Assembly: GCF_004745955.1 (NCBI RefSeq)
Contig: NZ_SRLD01000018.1
Location: 1 to 64,000 of the forward strand
Direction: 5' to 3'
DNA: 64,000 bases
Source: Hymenobacter elongatus
GTDB taxonomy: Bacteria > Bacteroidota > Bacteroidia > Cytophagales > Hymenobacteraceae
Positions 19,179 to 31,621 of this stretch are shown piece after piece. Position 1 is the stretch's first letter; every line of letters begins with the position of its first letter. The position numbers and the translations under genes were made by a program. The notes under the pieces are model-generated. The model had not been told where the DNA came from and did no database searches. It saw only the letters and a program-made list of their open reading frames with translations.

Positions 19179-19316
19179 CTTATCCAGAAAGACCGAGGGA
19201 CTGGGCCCGACGACGTCTTGGCAACCTGATAAACAAGGTGCCAACTCCCATTTCGGCGTTTCGGCGGCGAATAAAGATAAGTACCGGACTCGCCCTTGCG
19301 CGGCTCTTTCTGGATA
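19179..19316 (+). promoter_or_regulatory. SAM-I (S-box) riboswitch with alternative pairing
   Basis: The aptamer spans 19179-19281: CTTATC at the 5' end closes with GATAAG at 19276-19281 (P1), and the conserved GAGGGACTGGGCCCG, TTGGCAACC and GGTGCCAACTCC blocks of SAM-I are present in order. Downstream, TCTTTCTGGATA (19305-19316) is perfectly complementary to TATCCAGAAAGA (19181-19192), the 5' strand of P1. SAM binding would stabilise P1 and free the downstream strand; without SAM the alternative helix can form. It controls metH and probably metF. How the switch acts (termination or initiation) is not clear; there is no Shine-Dalgarno to hide. Confidence 0.92.
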
Positions 19317-19353
19317 GGCTTTTTGGTACCGCCTTTTTAGCTGAGAAACCGCT

Positions 19354-23520
<4,167 letters not shown>

Positions 23521-23545
23521 CTCTTTACTCTTGTCTGCAATCAGC

Positions 23546-23595
23546 CGTCTGGCACCCCCTCTCCTCTTTCGGAGAGGGGCCCGGGGGGTGAGGCG
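23546..23595. repeat. GC-rich palindromic repeat, right inverted copy
   Basis: Reverse complement of the 23054-23103 repeat with two mismatches. It lies 25 bp after the metH-DUF559 stop and 22 bp before metF ATG 23618, so it forms most of the metH-metF intergenic leader. Confidence 0.9.
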
Positions 23596-23617
23596 TCCAA
23601 GTCGCGCCACCACGACC

Positions 23618-24574
23618 ATGAAAGTAACCGAACACCTGTCCCGCGCCGACGGCAAAACGCTGTTTTCCTTCGAAGTGCTGCCGCCCCGCAAGGGCGAGAA
23701 CATCCAGACGCTCTTCTCCAACATTGAGCCGCTGCTGGAATTCAAGCCGCCGTTTATCGACGTCACCTACCACCGCGAGGAGTACGTGTACCGTCAGCAT
23801 CCCAACGGCCTGCTGGAGAAGAAGACCGTGCGCCGCCGCCCCGGCACCGTGGGCATCTGCGCGGCCATCAAAAACCGCTTCGACGTGGACACCGTGCCCC
23901 ACCTGATCTGCGGGGGCTTCTCGAAGGAGGAAACCGAAAACGCCCTCATCGACCTCAACTTCCTGGGCATCGACAACGTGCTGGCCCTGCGCGGCGACCC
24001 CATCAAAAGTGAAGGCCACTTCAAGCCCGAGCCCGACGGCCACGCCTACGCCTGCGACCTGATCGGGCAGATGGCCAACCTCAACAAGGGCGAGTATCTG
24101 GATGAGGAGCAGGATGATACCTGGGCTACCAACTTCTGCATCGGCACGGCCGGCTACCCCGAAAAGCACTTTGAGGCGCCCAACTACGGCGCCGACCTGC
24201 GCTACCTCAAGCATAAGGTCGACCGCGGCGCCGAGTACATCGTGACCCAGATGTTCTTCGACAACGAGCAGTTTTTCAGCTTCGAAAAGCGCTGCCGCGA
24301 CGCCGGTATCACCGTGCCCATCATCCCGGGCCTGAAGCCGCTGACTACCAAGGGCCAGCTGACCATGCTGCCCCGCTCCTTCTACCTCAACATTCCGGAA
24401 GCGCTGGCCGAAGCCGTGCACCAGGCGCCCAACAACGAGGCGGCCCGGCAGATTGGCATCGAGTGGTGCGTTAACCAGAGCAAGGAGCTGATGGCCCACG
24501 GCGTGCCCTGCCTGCACTACTACTCCATGGGCAAGTCGGAATCCATCCGGCGGGTGGCGGCGGAGCTGTTCTAA
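23618..24574 (+). CDS. metF: Methylenetetrahydrofolate reductase MetF
   Basis: A 318-residue FAD-dependent reductase converting 5,10-methylene-THF to 5-methyl-THF, the methyl donor of MetH. Family segments are FSFEVLPPRKGENIQTLF (with the catalytic Glu), VDTVPHLICGGF, VLALRGDP and EYIVTQMFFDNEQFF. It is cytosolic and of normal length. The start is ATG 23618; the frame is open to 23531 only through the repeat. It is the second gene of the met operon, 97 bp after metH-DUF559. Its stop overlaps the stop of the convergent MarR gene by a few bases (24571-24574). Confidence 0.96.
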   Translation: MKVTEHLSRADGKTLFSFEVLPPRKGENIQTLFSNIEPLLEFKPPFIDVTYHREEYVYRQHPNGLLEKKTVRRRPGTVGICAAIKNRFDVDTVPHLICGGFSKEETENALIDLNFLGIDNVLALRGDPIKSEGHFKPEPDGHAYACDLIGQMANLNKGEYLDEEQDDTWATNFCIGTAGYPEKHFEAPNYGADLRYLKHKVDRGAEYIVTQMFFDNEQFFSFEKRCRDAGITVPIIPGLKPLTTKGQLTMLPRSFYLNIPEALAEAVHQAPNNEAARQIGIEWCVNQSKELMAHGVPCLHYYSMGKSESIRRVAAELF

Positions 24575-25260
24575 ACGGCCGGAGTTTCGGCCGGGGCGGG
24601 CGGCAGCTGCTGCAGGAGCTGCTCGAAGCTTTCGGCCCGCGGGCCGGCATAGATAGGATGGTGAAACGCGTCCAGCTTTTGCAGCAGATATAAAAGCTGG
24701 GCCCGCTCGGCGGGCGTCAGGTCGCCGGCAATAAGCTGGGCCGCCTGGTCCATCGGCCCAAATACCCGCCCGAGCACCTCCATGCCCAGAGCGGTGACGG
24801 TCAGCTGCTTGCTGCGGCGGTCGGTGGCGTGGGCCTGCTCGGCCACCAGGCCCCGCGCCAGCAGGCGTTTGATGACCTCGGTGCCGGAGGCCTTTTCGTG
24901 CATGTTGCGGGCAATCAGCTCCGTTTTCGACAACGGCTGGTGGCCAAATACGGTAGCCAGGTAGGCAAAGTCGTCGGGCGTAAGCAGAGGCGTGCCGGCC
25001 AGACCCAGCCGGATGTAGGCCCGGGCGTAGCGGTTCATGAAGATAATCAGCCGCCCGATGTCCGCCTCCGGCGACATTGGCGGGGCCGCTGCTACTGCGG
25101 CTTCCTGCGCACTGGTCGGCAAACTGTTCGGGACGGGAGCCGTGCGCGCATGCAGCCACGCGGCAAAGCTGGCCAGGTCGGCGGGCGCACCGCGGGTGGG
25201 GCGCAGCCGGTCAAATTCCTCGACCTGCTCCAGTAGCTGCTTTAGGAAGGAATAATTCAT
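24571..25260 (-). CDS. MarR-family transcriptional regulator
   Basis: A 229-residue protein, longer than typical MarR (about 150) because of an N-terminal extension and an Ala/Pro-rich insert (SAQEAAVAAAPPMSPEADIG). The winged helix is LSKTELIARNMHEKASGTEVIKRL and ATDRRSKQLTVTALG, with the DRR wing typical of MarR. It is divergent from the TonB-dependent receptor with 114 bp between starts. Palindromes in that gap overlap the receptor promoter, so it probably represses the receptor and perhaps itself. The ligand is unknown. Confidence 0.87.
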   Translation of the reverse strand: MNYSFLKQLLEQVEEFDRLRPTRGAPADLASFAAWLHARTAPVPNSLPTSAQEAAVAAAPPMSPEADIGRLIIFMNRYARAYIRLGLAGTPLLTPDDFAYLATVFGHQPLSKTELIARNMHEKASGTEVIKRLLARGLVAEQAHATDRRSKQLTVTALGMEVLGRVFGPMDQAAQLIAGDLTPAERAQLLYLLQKLDAFHHPIYAGPRAESFEQLLQQLPPAPAETPAV

Positions 25261-25305
25261 GCGTAGCGAGGTAACCAGCGGGCTGGGGAAAGGTATGAAA
25301 AAATT

Positions 25306-25357
25306 CTATTTAGTTTTAAAACATATTAATCGTCTTTAAGTTTGTGTGATATAACAC
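25306..25357 (+). promoter_or_regulatory. Promoter and palindromic operators upstream of TonB-dependent receptor
   Basis: TAAGTTTG (25337-25344) matches the Bacteroidota -7 consensus exactly. About 19 bp upstream is GTTTTAAAAC (25313-25322), a perfect 10-bp palindrome that would cover the -33 region. A second imperfect palindrome, GTGTGATATAACAC, is at 25344-25357. CTATTTAGTT (25306-25315) is shared with the second OYE promoter. Binding of the adjacent MarR protein here is inferred. Confidence 0.55.
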
Positions 25358-25374
25358 TAAAGACTGTTTTTGCC

Positions 25375-27828
25375 ATGCGACTTTTCTACGCGCTTACTTT
25401 GCTGATGCTGAGCATTGGCAACCTCAGTTTTGGCCAGAATACGGGCGTGCTCAGCGGCACCATCCGCGACCGGGCCACCCAGCAGCAGCTGCCCGGCGTG
25501 ACGGTGGCGCTGGAAGGCACCAGCCTGGGCACGGCCACCGACGAGCAGGGCCGGTTCCGGCTGGCAGACATCCCGACGGGCAGCTACAACGTGCGCGTCT
25601 CCTTCGTGGGCTACGAGCCGCTGCTGCGCGCTAATACAGTCATTACCAGCGGCAACGCCAACATCGTGAGTCTGCAGCTGGCCCCGGCGGCGCAGGCCCT
25701 GGGCGAGGTGACCGTGACGGCCAGCCGCGCCATTCGGGTGGCCACGGCCGAAACGCCGCTGAGCGTGCAGCGCCTCAACGTGGAGGAAATCAAAAGCAAC
25801 CCCGGCGGCAACTTCGACATTTCGAAGGTGGTGCAGGTGCTGCCCGGCGTGGGCGGCGGCGGCACGGGCGGCACCGCCGGCTTCCGCAACGACATTATTA
25901 TCCGGGGCGGCGCGCCCAACGAAAACGTGTATTACCTCGACGGCATTGAGGTGCCCGTCATCAACCACTTCCAGACCCAGGGCAGCGCCGGTGGGCCGGC
26001 CGGCATGCTCAACGTGAGCTTTATCGAGGACGTGACGCTGAGCACCTCGGCCTTTGAGGCCCGCTACGACAACACGCTGAGCAGCGTGCTGCAGTTCCGG
26101 CAGCGCGACGGCAACCCCGACCGGGTGCAGGGCAACGTGCGCCTGAGCGGCACCGAAGTGGCCGGGACGCTGGAAGGGCCGCTGGCCCAAAACACCACCT
26201 TTCTGGCTTCGGTGCGCCGCTCCTATCTGCAGGTGCTCTTCAAGCTGATTGACTTGCCCATCCGGCCCGACTATTGGGACTCGCAGTTCAAAATTACCAC
26301 CAAGCTTGGGTCCAAAACCACGCTTACGGCGCTGGGTCTGGGCGCCCTCGACCACTTTGAAGTAGCCGTGCCCCGCAAATCGACGCCTGAAAACACGTAC
26401 TCCATCCGCAACACGCCCACCATCGACCAGTGGAACTACACCGTGGGCGTGAGCCTGCGGCAGCTGCTGGAGCGCGGCTACCTGAACCTGGCCCTGAGCC
26501 GTACCCAGCTCAGCAACCAGGCCGATTTCTTCGAGGGCGGCACCGAGTTTGCGGGCGACGAAAGCCGGCGCGTGCTGCTCACCCGCTCCGGCGAAACCGA
26601 GAACAAGCTCCGCCTCGACGTGAACCGCAGCCTGGGCAAGTGGCAGTACGCCTACGGGGCCGTGGGCCAGCTTATCGAGTACGACAACCGCTACTTCAAC
26701 CGCCTGCGCCAGGCCGTGCTGAACCCCGACGGCTCGGTGCAGCAGCCGGCCGTGAGCGTGCAGTTCCAGTCCGACCTGCAGTTTGCCCGCTTCGGAGCCT
26801 TTGCCCAGGTAACGCGCCCCTTCCTGACCGACGACCGCCTGACGCTCTCGGCCGGGCTGCGCGCCGATGGCAACTCCTTCACCGAGGGCGGGGCCAACCT
26901 GCTGCGCACCTTGTCGCCGCGGGTGTCGGCCTCCTACGCGCTGGCTTCGCGCTGGAACCTGAACGCCAGCATCGGGCGCTACTACAAGATTCCGCCCTCC
27001 ACCCTGCTCGGCTTCCGCGACGCGGCCGGCCAGCTCGTGAACCGGCCCAACCGCTACATCGGCAGCACGCACTACGTGGCGGGGCTGGAGTTTCTGCCCA
27101 GCGCCAGCCGCCGCTTCACGGTGGAAGGCTTCTGGAAGCAGTACAACCACTACCCGGTGAACACGCGCGACGGGATTTCGCTGGCCAACCTGGGCGGCGA
27201 CTTCGTGGCCCTCGGCAATGAGGCTGTCACCAGCACCGGCCGCGGCCGGGCCTTCGGGGGCGAGTTTTTCTTTCAGCAGAAGCTGACCCGCAACCTGTTT
27301 GCCGTGACGTCCTACACGCTGTTCCGGAGCGAGTTTACGGGCCGCGATGGGCGCTACAAGCCCTCGGCCTGGGATACGCGCCACCTGGCTTCGGTGCTGC
27401 TGGGGCGCAAGTTTGGGCGGGGCTGGGAGCTGGGCGTGAAGTACCGCCTGGGCGGGGGCTCCCCCTACACGCCCTTCGACGACGCGGCCTCGCAGCAGAA
27501 CTATCTTACCATCGGACAGGGTGTGCTCGACTATAGCCGCCTGAACACCCAGCGCCTGCGCACCTTTCAGCAGCTGGACCTGCGTGTCGACCGGAAAATC
27601 AACCTGCGCCGCCTCACCTTCGACCTCTACGCAGACGTGCAGAACGTACTGGCTCTCAAGGCTCCCGCCGCCCCCAGCTACACCTTCCAGCGCACCCCCG
27701 ACAACAGTGCCTTCGTCACCACCGATGGCCAGCCCCTGCGCCCCGACGGCTCCAACGCCGTGCCGTTCCTGCTCGATAACAACAGCACCCTGGTGCTGCC
27801 CACCATCGGCTTCATTGTTGAGTTTTAA
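25375..27828 (+). CDS. TonB-dependent outer-membrane receptor with CarboxypepD_reg-like N-terminus
   Basis: An 817-residue outer-membrane receptor. It has a signal peptide (MRLFYALTLLMLSIGNLSFG), a carboxypeptidase-regulatory-like beta-sandwich (residues about 20-110, GTIRDRATQQQLPGVTVALE), a plug domain (about 115-220, IIIRGGAPNENVYYLDGIEV) and a 22-strand barrel ending in TIGFIVEF with a terminal Phe. There is no SusD partner next door, so it is not a SusC system. It resembles receptors of the CirA/FecA-like group with unknown substrate. The start is ATG 25375. The divergent MarR regulator suggests induction by a small molecule. Confidence 0.92.
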   Translation: MRLFYALTLLMLSIGNLSFGQNTGVLSGTIRDRATQQQLPGVTVALEGTSLGTATDEQGRFRLADIPTGSYNVRVSFVGYEPLLRANTVITSGNANIVSLQLAPAAQALGEVTVTASRAIRVATAETPLSVQRLNVEEIKSNPGGNFDISKVVQVLPGVGGGGTGGTAGFRNDIIIRGGAPNENVYYLDGIEVPVINHFQTQGSAGGPAGMLNVSFIEDVTLSTSAFEARYDNTLSSVLQFRQRDGNPDRVQGNVRLSGTEVAGTLEGPLAQNTTFLASVRRSYLQVLFKLIDLPIRPDYWDSQFKITTKLGSKTTLTALGLGALDHFEVAVPRKSTPENTYSIRNTPTIDQWNYTVGVSLRQLLERGYLNLALSRTQLSNQADFFEGGTEFAGDESRRVLLTRSGETENKLRLDVNRSLGKWQYAYGAVGQLIEYDNRYFNRLRQAVLNPDGSVQQPAVSVQFQSDLQFARFGAFAQVTRPFLTDDRLTLSAGLRADGNSFTEGGANLLRTLSPRVSASYALASRWNLNASIGRYYKIPPSTLLGFRDAAGQLVNRPNRYIGSTHYVAGLEFLPSASRRFTVEGFWKQYNHYPVNTRDGISLANLGGDFVALGNEAVTSTGRGRAFGGEFFFQQKLTRNLFAVTSYTLFRSEFTGRDGRYKPSAWDTRHLASVLLGRKFGRGWELGVKYRLGGGSPYTPFDDAASQQNYLTIGQGVLDYSRLNTQRLRTFQQLDLRVDRKINLRRLTFDLYADVQNVLALKAPAAPSYTFQRTPDNSAFVTTDGQPLRPDGSNAVPFLLDNNSTLVLPTIGFIVEF

Positions 27829-27869
27829 CCCTATTCCTGGCCTGGCCGACGGCATCGGCGGCTACCGCA

Positions 27870-28424
27870 GTGTCTGGTGCGGGGAAACGGAAGCGGCAGT
27901 GGGCGCGTAAATGCCAGCACCCTTCCCTCCCCTCACCTGCTCCGCCGTTGGCTGCTCTCGATGATTTATTTGCCCAGCTTCGCGTGGCTACGGCACCCGC
28001 CGAAATCGAAGCGCTCCAGAATGGCATCTGGCACCTTTGGCTGATAACCGGCAACGTACAGCTCGACAAGCAGCTGGAAACGGGCCTGCGCGCCCTGGCC
28101 GCCGCCGACTACACACAGGCCATCGGGATATTTACCCAACTGCTGGAAGAACGGCCCGATTTTGCCGAAGCCTGGAACAAGCGCGCCACGGCCTACTACC
28201 TGCGTGGCGAGTATCGGGCATCGCTCCTTGATATTGCCCAAACCCTGCAGCGCGAGCCCCGGCATTTCGGCGCGCTGTCGGGGTGGGCAACCATCCTGCA
28301 TGTGCTGGGCGACTATCGGGGCGCGCTGCGGGTACTGAAACGGCTGGAGGTTTTGTGCCCGCATCTGCCCGGCTTGCGGGCCCGCCTCCACGACCTGCGC
28401 GACCAGTTGGAAGAAGAAAGCTGA
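27870..28424 (+). CDS. Tetratricopeptide-repeat protein
   Basis: About 160-184 residues with three TPR-like helices pairs: LRALAAADYTQAIGIFTQLL, FAEAWNKRATAYYLRGEYRA and FGALSGWATILHVLGDYRGA. TPRs mediate protein contacts; no specific role can be given. The start is uncertain: the frame has no ATG, GTG 27870 gives a basic leader without a signal peptide, while similar Bacteroidota proteins usually start with one. An out-of-frame ATG at 27911 hints at a frameshift or decay of the N-terminus. It follows the receptor gene by 41 bp. Confidence 0.65.
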   Translation: MSGAGKRKRQWARKCQHPSLPSPAPPLAALDDLFAQLRVATAPAEIEALQNGIWHLWLITGNVQLDKQLETGLRALAAADYTQAIGIFTQLLEERPDFAEAWNKRATAYYLRGEYRASLLDIAQTLQREPRHFGALSGWATILHVLGDYRGALRVLKRLEVLCPHLPGLRARLHDLRDQLEEES

Positions 28425-28673
28425 CGGACAGATGGTTGTGCGGTTATGGAATCTTTTGTAACTTTCCCGGACTTGCGTCTTTTGCAAAAAAAGCATGGCT
28501 GCAACTATATTTCACTGCTTCTAGTTGACGCACAGAATTTAAACCGGTTTTACCACTTCAGCTTACGTACGCAACTCTTTGTTTTCAATAGAACAATACC
28601 ATCATACAGTATAACCCAATCCCCCCCGGTTATGTACTGCTGGTCATGTTGAAAACAGTTTCCCACCCGCTCT

Positions 28674-29255
28674 ATGAAAAAAACTGTACTTGTTCTGCTG
28701 CTGGTCTTCGCATTGCCGGCATTAGGTTGGTCTCAGCGTCTCCGCAAAACTGAGTTTGAAAGCGGGATGATTGAAAAAGGCAACAAGGTTGGGGTATGGG
28801 AATACTACGCCTACACCCGCGACGGACGCCAGGTAACGCTCCAGAAGTATGACCACACGGCCAAAAAGCTGGTTTTTTTCCGTCCCATCGAGGATATTCA
28901 GTACAACGCGGAGCTGCAACCCGGCCAGTGGACTCGCAGCCGCGTCGATCAGCCACCTCTGTTCATTGGCGGCGACCCGGCCCTGGCCGCCTACACGACC
29001 AAGCTCAACTACCCCGTAATGGCCCAGGACCGCAAGCTACAGGGCAAAGTGCTGGTTTCCTTTGCCATCGATACGCTGGGCCAGGCTTCGGGCCACAAGG
29101 TGCTCATGAGTGTGGGCGGCGGCTGCGATGAGGAAGCCATGCGTGTATGCCGCAATATTCCGAACCAATGGGTGCCTGCCCGCAAAGATGGCCGTGCCGT
29201 GCCGGTAGTGTATGAGTTGCCCTTTACCTTCAGGCTGCAGCCCGCAACGCCGTAA
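28674..29255 (+). CDS. Secreted protein with TonB C-terminal domain
   Basis: A 193-residue protein with a signal peptide (MKKTVLVLLLVFALPALGWS) and a TonB_C domain in the last 90 residues: YPVMAQDRKLQGKVLVSFAI, DTLGQ and a closing NGR-like KDGRAVPVVYELPFTF. The middle (GNKVGVWEYYAYTRDGRQV) resembles MORN-like toxin-antitoxin or energy-transducer accessory repeats. Unlike classic TonB there is no Pro-rich spacer and the leader looks cleavable, so a periplasmic role is more likely than energy transfer. The preceding 249-bp gap is AT-richer and shows no further gene. Confidence 0.78.
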   Translation: MKKTVLVLLLVFALPALGWSQRLRKTEFESGMIEKGNKVGVWEYYAYTRDGRQVTLQKYDHTAKKLVFFRPIEDIQYNAELQPGQWTRSRVDQPPLFIGGDPALAAYTTKLNYPVMAQDRKLQGKVLVSFAIDTLGQASGHKVLMSVGGGCDEEAMRVCRNIPNQWVPARKDGRAVPVVYELPFTFRLQPATP

Positions 29256-29324
29256 TCTGCTCCCGGGCGGCCACGCTACCGGGCGGCGCATAATCTTCGG
29301 CGCGCCGGTTACGTACACGGCACT

Positions 29325-29858
29325 ATGATACGAACCAGTCTCTCTTACAGTGCTGCCTTGCTGCTGGGTGCCAGCATCCTGACGGCTTGCGACAGCACCC
29401 CGCGTGAGCGGCAGGAAGCCGTGCGCCAGGAAGCCCGCAACCTCGATTCGCTAGCCGACCGTGCCGCCGATAAGCTCCGTATTGCCGGTCGCCGGGCGGC
29501 CCGTTTCGACTCCGTTTCGCGGGCCCGAAACCGCGAACCACTCGACAAAACCACCTCGGGTACGTTTGCGCAGCAGCTGATGGGCACCTATGCCGACATC
29601 GAGACGCTCACACCCACGACCATCGAGCCGGCTTACGTGCAGCTCCTCCGCCAGACCCGCGCCCAGCGCCGCCAGTGGACCCAGCGCGACTGGGACTATG
29701 CCACCGGCATCTATAAGCGCCTCAACGAGCAGCTCCGATCCATTCGCCTGGACCTGAAAGGCCGCAACGAGCTTCGAATCCGGGCGTTGCAGGCCGAGTT
29801 TACGGCCCTCGAAACCAGCCGGGACGTGAAAGACCTGGGCCAAGCCATAGAAGAATAA
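29325..29858 (+). CDS. Small lipoprotein, helical, unknown function
   Basis: A 177-residue predicted lipoprotein with lipobox LGASILTAC after a short hydrophobic segment. The mature part is highly charged and helical (RERQEAVRQEARNLDSLADR and RRQWTQRDWDYATGIYKRLN), probably coiled-coil. No catalytic motif is seen. A terminator follows. The next gene, an amidase, suggests an envelope setting but no specific link. Confidence 0.75.
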   Translation: MIRTSLSYSAALLLGASILTACDSTPRERQEAVRQEARNLDSLADRAADKLRIAGRRAARFDSVSRARNREPLDKTTSGTFAQQLMGTYADIETLTPTTIEPAYVQLLRQTRAQRRQWTQRDWDYATGIYKRLNEQLRSIRLDLKGRNELRIRALQAEFTALETSRDVKDLGQAIEE

Positions 29859-29877
29859 ACCAGTATTTTTTGCCCCC

Positions 29878-29905
29878 AAAAGCCCCGTGTACACGGGGCT
29901 TTTTT
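29878..29905 (+). terminator. Terminator after the small lipoprotein gene
   Basis: AAAAGCCCCGTGTACACGGG continues to GCTTTTTT: a perfect palindrome with flanking A and T runs, 19 bp before the amidase start. Confidence 0.88.
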
Positions 29906-29923
29906 GCGTTTCCCCGCTTCGCC

Positions 29924-31447
29924 ATGCGCTTCTTCTATTTCAGCCACCGACTCGCGCTGCTGCTGGTACTACTCGTGGGCATTCCGGAATCTGGCCGGGC
30001 GCAGGCCCTGATTGAAACCGCCGAGACCGTGCCGGCCGCCAACCAGTGGCTGCACCCCGGCGACCGGCTGCAGGTGCGGCTCAAAGGCAGGCCGGGCCAG
30101 CGCGTCACGTTTCTGAAGGGCCTACCAATGACGGAACTGGCTCCTGCCCTGGCGAAAGGCCAGCGCGGTATCTACCAGGGCACTTACGTAGTGCAACCCA
30201 CCGATACGCTCCACAACCGCCCCGTGCATTTCCAGGTGCTGCGCCCCGACAGCACCGTAGCGGCTTCGGCCAACAGCCGCAGCAAAGTCCGGTTTCTGGA
30301 CCAAAATATGCCCCAGCTGGCCGTCACGAAAGGAGCACTGGCGTACCTGAACTATGGCCTCGGCGAAGACCGCCTGGGCGGGGCCAAGCTGGGGTACCTC
30401 GACTCATTGGTCGTGCTGCAGGTGACGGGCATGATGGGCAGCCAGTACCGGGTGCGGCTGGCCGAAAACCAGCATGCCTGGGTGCCGCAGGAAGTGGTGC
30501 GGCTATTGCCGCCCGGCGGCTTCAGGCCCACGTCCCTCACCGGTTCCTGGAGCGTATCCGGCGATTCGCTCTACGACTACGTACAGGTGCCGCTGGAGGT
30601 GCGCCTGCCCTACCGCTCCCAGCTGCTGACCAACCCGACGCGCCTGGTAGTCGACATCTTCGGCGCTACCTCCAATACCAACTGGATAACCCAGCGCGAC
30701 GGGCTACGGGAGCTGGGCGACGTACATTATGAGCAACCCCAGCCCGACGTATTTCGTCTGGTACTGCCGCTGCGCCACGCCCAGTCTTGGGGCTATGCTA
30801 TTGAGTATCGTGGCACTACGCTTCGCATCCGGGTGAAGCGCCCCCCGGCCCGGCTGCGGCTGCGAGGCCTGACCATAGCCCTTGATGCCGGCCACGGCGG
30901 CGACAATATCGGGGCCACCTCGGCCAGCGGCAGCCAGGAGAAAGTACTTACGCTGGCCATCACCCAACGCTTGCGCCAGGTGCTGGAAAAAGCCGGCGCC
31001 CGGGTGCTCATGACCCGCGAAACTGATGTATCGGTGGAAAACGGCGCCCGGGTACTACGGATGCGCCAGCTCAATCCGGATCTGCTGCTCAGCATCCATG
31101 TCAACTCGTCGGGCAGCGCCACGGTGCAGGGCACCAGCACTTACTACCGCTACGTGGCGTTTCGGCCGCTGGCGTTGGCTATCTACAAGGAGGTGCGCAA
31201 AACCGGGCTTAAGGGCTTCGGCAATGTAGGCAGCTTCAACTTCAATCTGAACGGACCAACGGAATACCCGAATGCACTGATTGAAACCGCTTTTGTGTCA
31301 AATATCGAAGACGAAAAGCGCCTCGTGAGCCCGGCATTTCAGCAGCAGCTGGCCGAGCGCATCAAAGACGGCCTGGAGGAATTCCTGAAAGCGGCCCGGG
31401 CCGCGGGGCCGCGCGGCTGGCTGTTGCAGGAGCCGGAAGCGAACTAA
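29924..31447 (+). CDS. N-acetylmuramoyl-L-alanine amidase (Amidase_3)
   Basis: A 507-residue exported murein hydrolase cutting the amide bond between MurNAc and L-Ala. It starts with a signal peptide (MRFFYFSHRLALLLVLLVG). Residues about 35-310 hold SH3-like and AMIN-like segments (VEVRLPYRSQLLTNPTRLVV). The C-terminal Amidase_3 domain keeps zinc ligands His324 (ALDAGHGGDNIGA), Glu339 (GSQEKVLTL) and His392 (LLLSIHVNSS), plus a catalytic Glu in ALIETAFVSN. It acts in the periplasm on peptidoglycan, probably in cell separation. The start is ATG 29924. Confidence 0.9.
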   Translation: MRFFYFSHRLALLLVLLVGIPESGRAQALIETAETVPAANQWLHPGDRLQVRLKGRPGQRVTFLKGLPMTELAPALAKGQRGIYQGTYVVQPTDTLHNRPVHFQVLRPDSTVAASANSRSKVRFLDQNMPQLAVTKGALAYLNYGLGEDRLGGAKLGYLDSLVVLQVTGMMGSQYRVRLAENQHAWVPQEVVRLLPPGGFRPTSLTGSWSVSGDSLYDYVQVPLEVRLPYRSQLLTNPTRLVVDIFGATSNTNWITQRDGLRELGDVHYEQPQPDVFRLVLPLRHAQSWGYAIEYRGTTLRIRVKRPPARLRLRGLTIALDAGHGGDNIGATSASGSQEKVLTLAITQRLRQVLEKAGARVLMTRETDVSVENGARVLRMRQLNPDLLLSIHVNSSGSATVQGTSTYYRYVAFRPLALAIYKEVRKTGLKGFGNVGSFNFNLNGPTEYPNALIETAFVSNIEDEKRLVSPAFQQQLAERIKDGLEEFLKAARAAGPRGWLLQEPEAN

Positions 31448-31621
31448 AGATGGCGGGCTATAGCAGTTTAGCAAGAAATACTAATCCGACGGCAACATCT
31501 GTCGTTAAAGCCGCTAACTTCCCTATGTTAAGCTGGTTCTCGCCCTACTTCAGCAGCGAGGTCGCCGCTGGCTCACTTTTCCGCTCTTTTTTTCACCTTC
31601 CCTAAACCCCCAAAACTACCC

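Noticed and set aside
25357..27855. 832-codon frame antisense to the TonB-dependent receptor
   Set aside because: Shadow of a well-supported receptor gene; no recognisable domains.
28446..28652. 68-residue open frame between the TPR and TonB-C genes
   Set aside because: No similarity, no support for its start, and unusual aromatic/basic composition; probably chance in AT-richer DNA.
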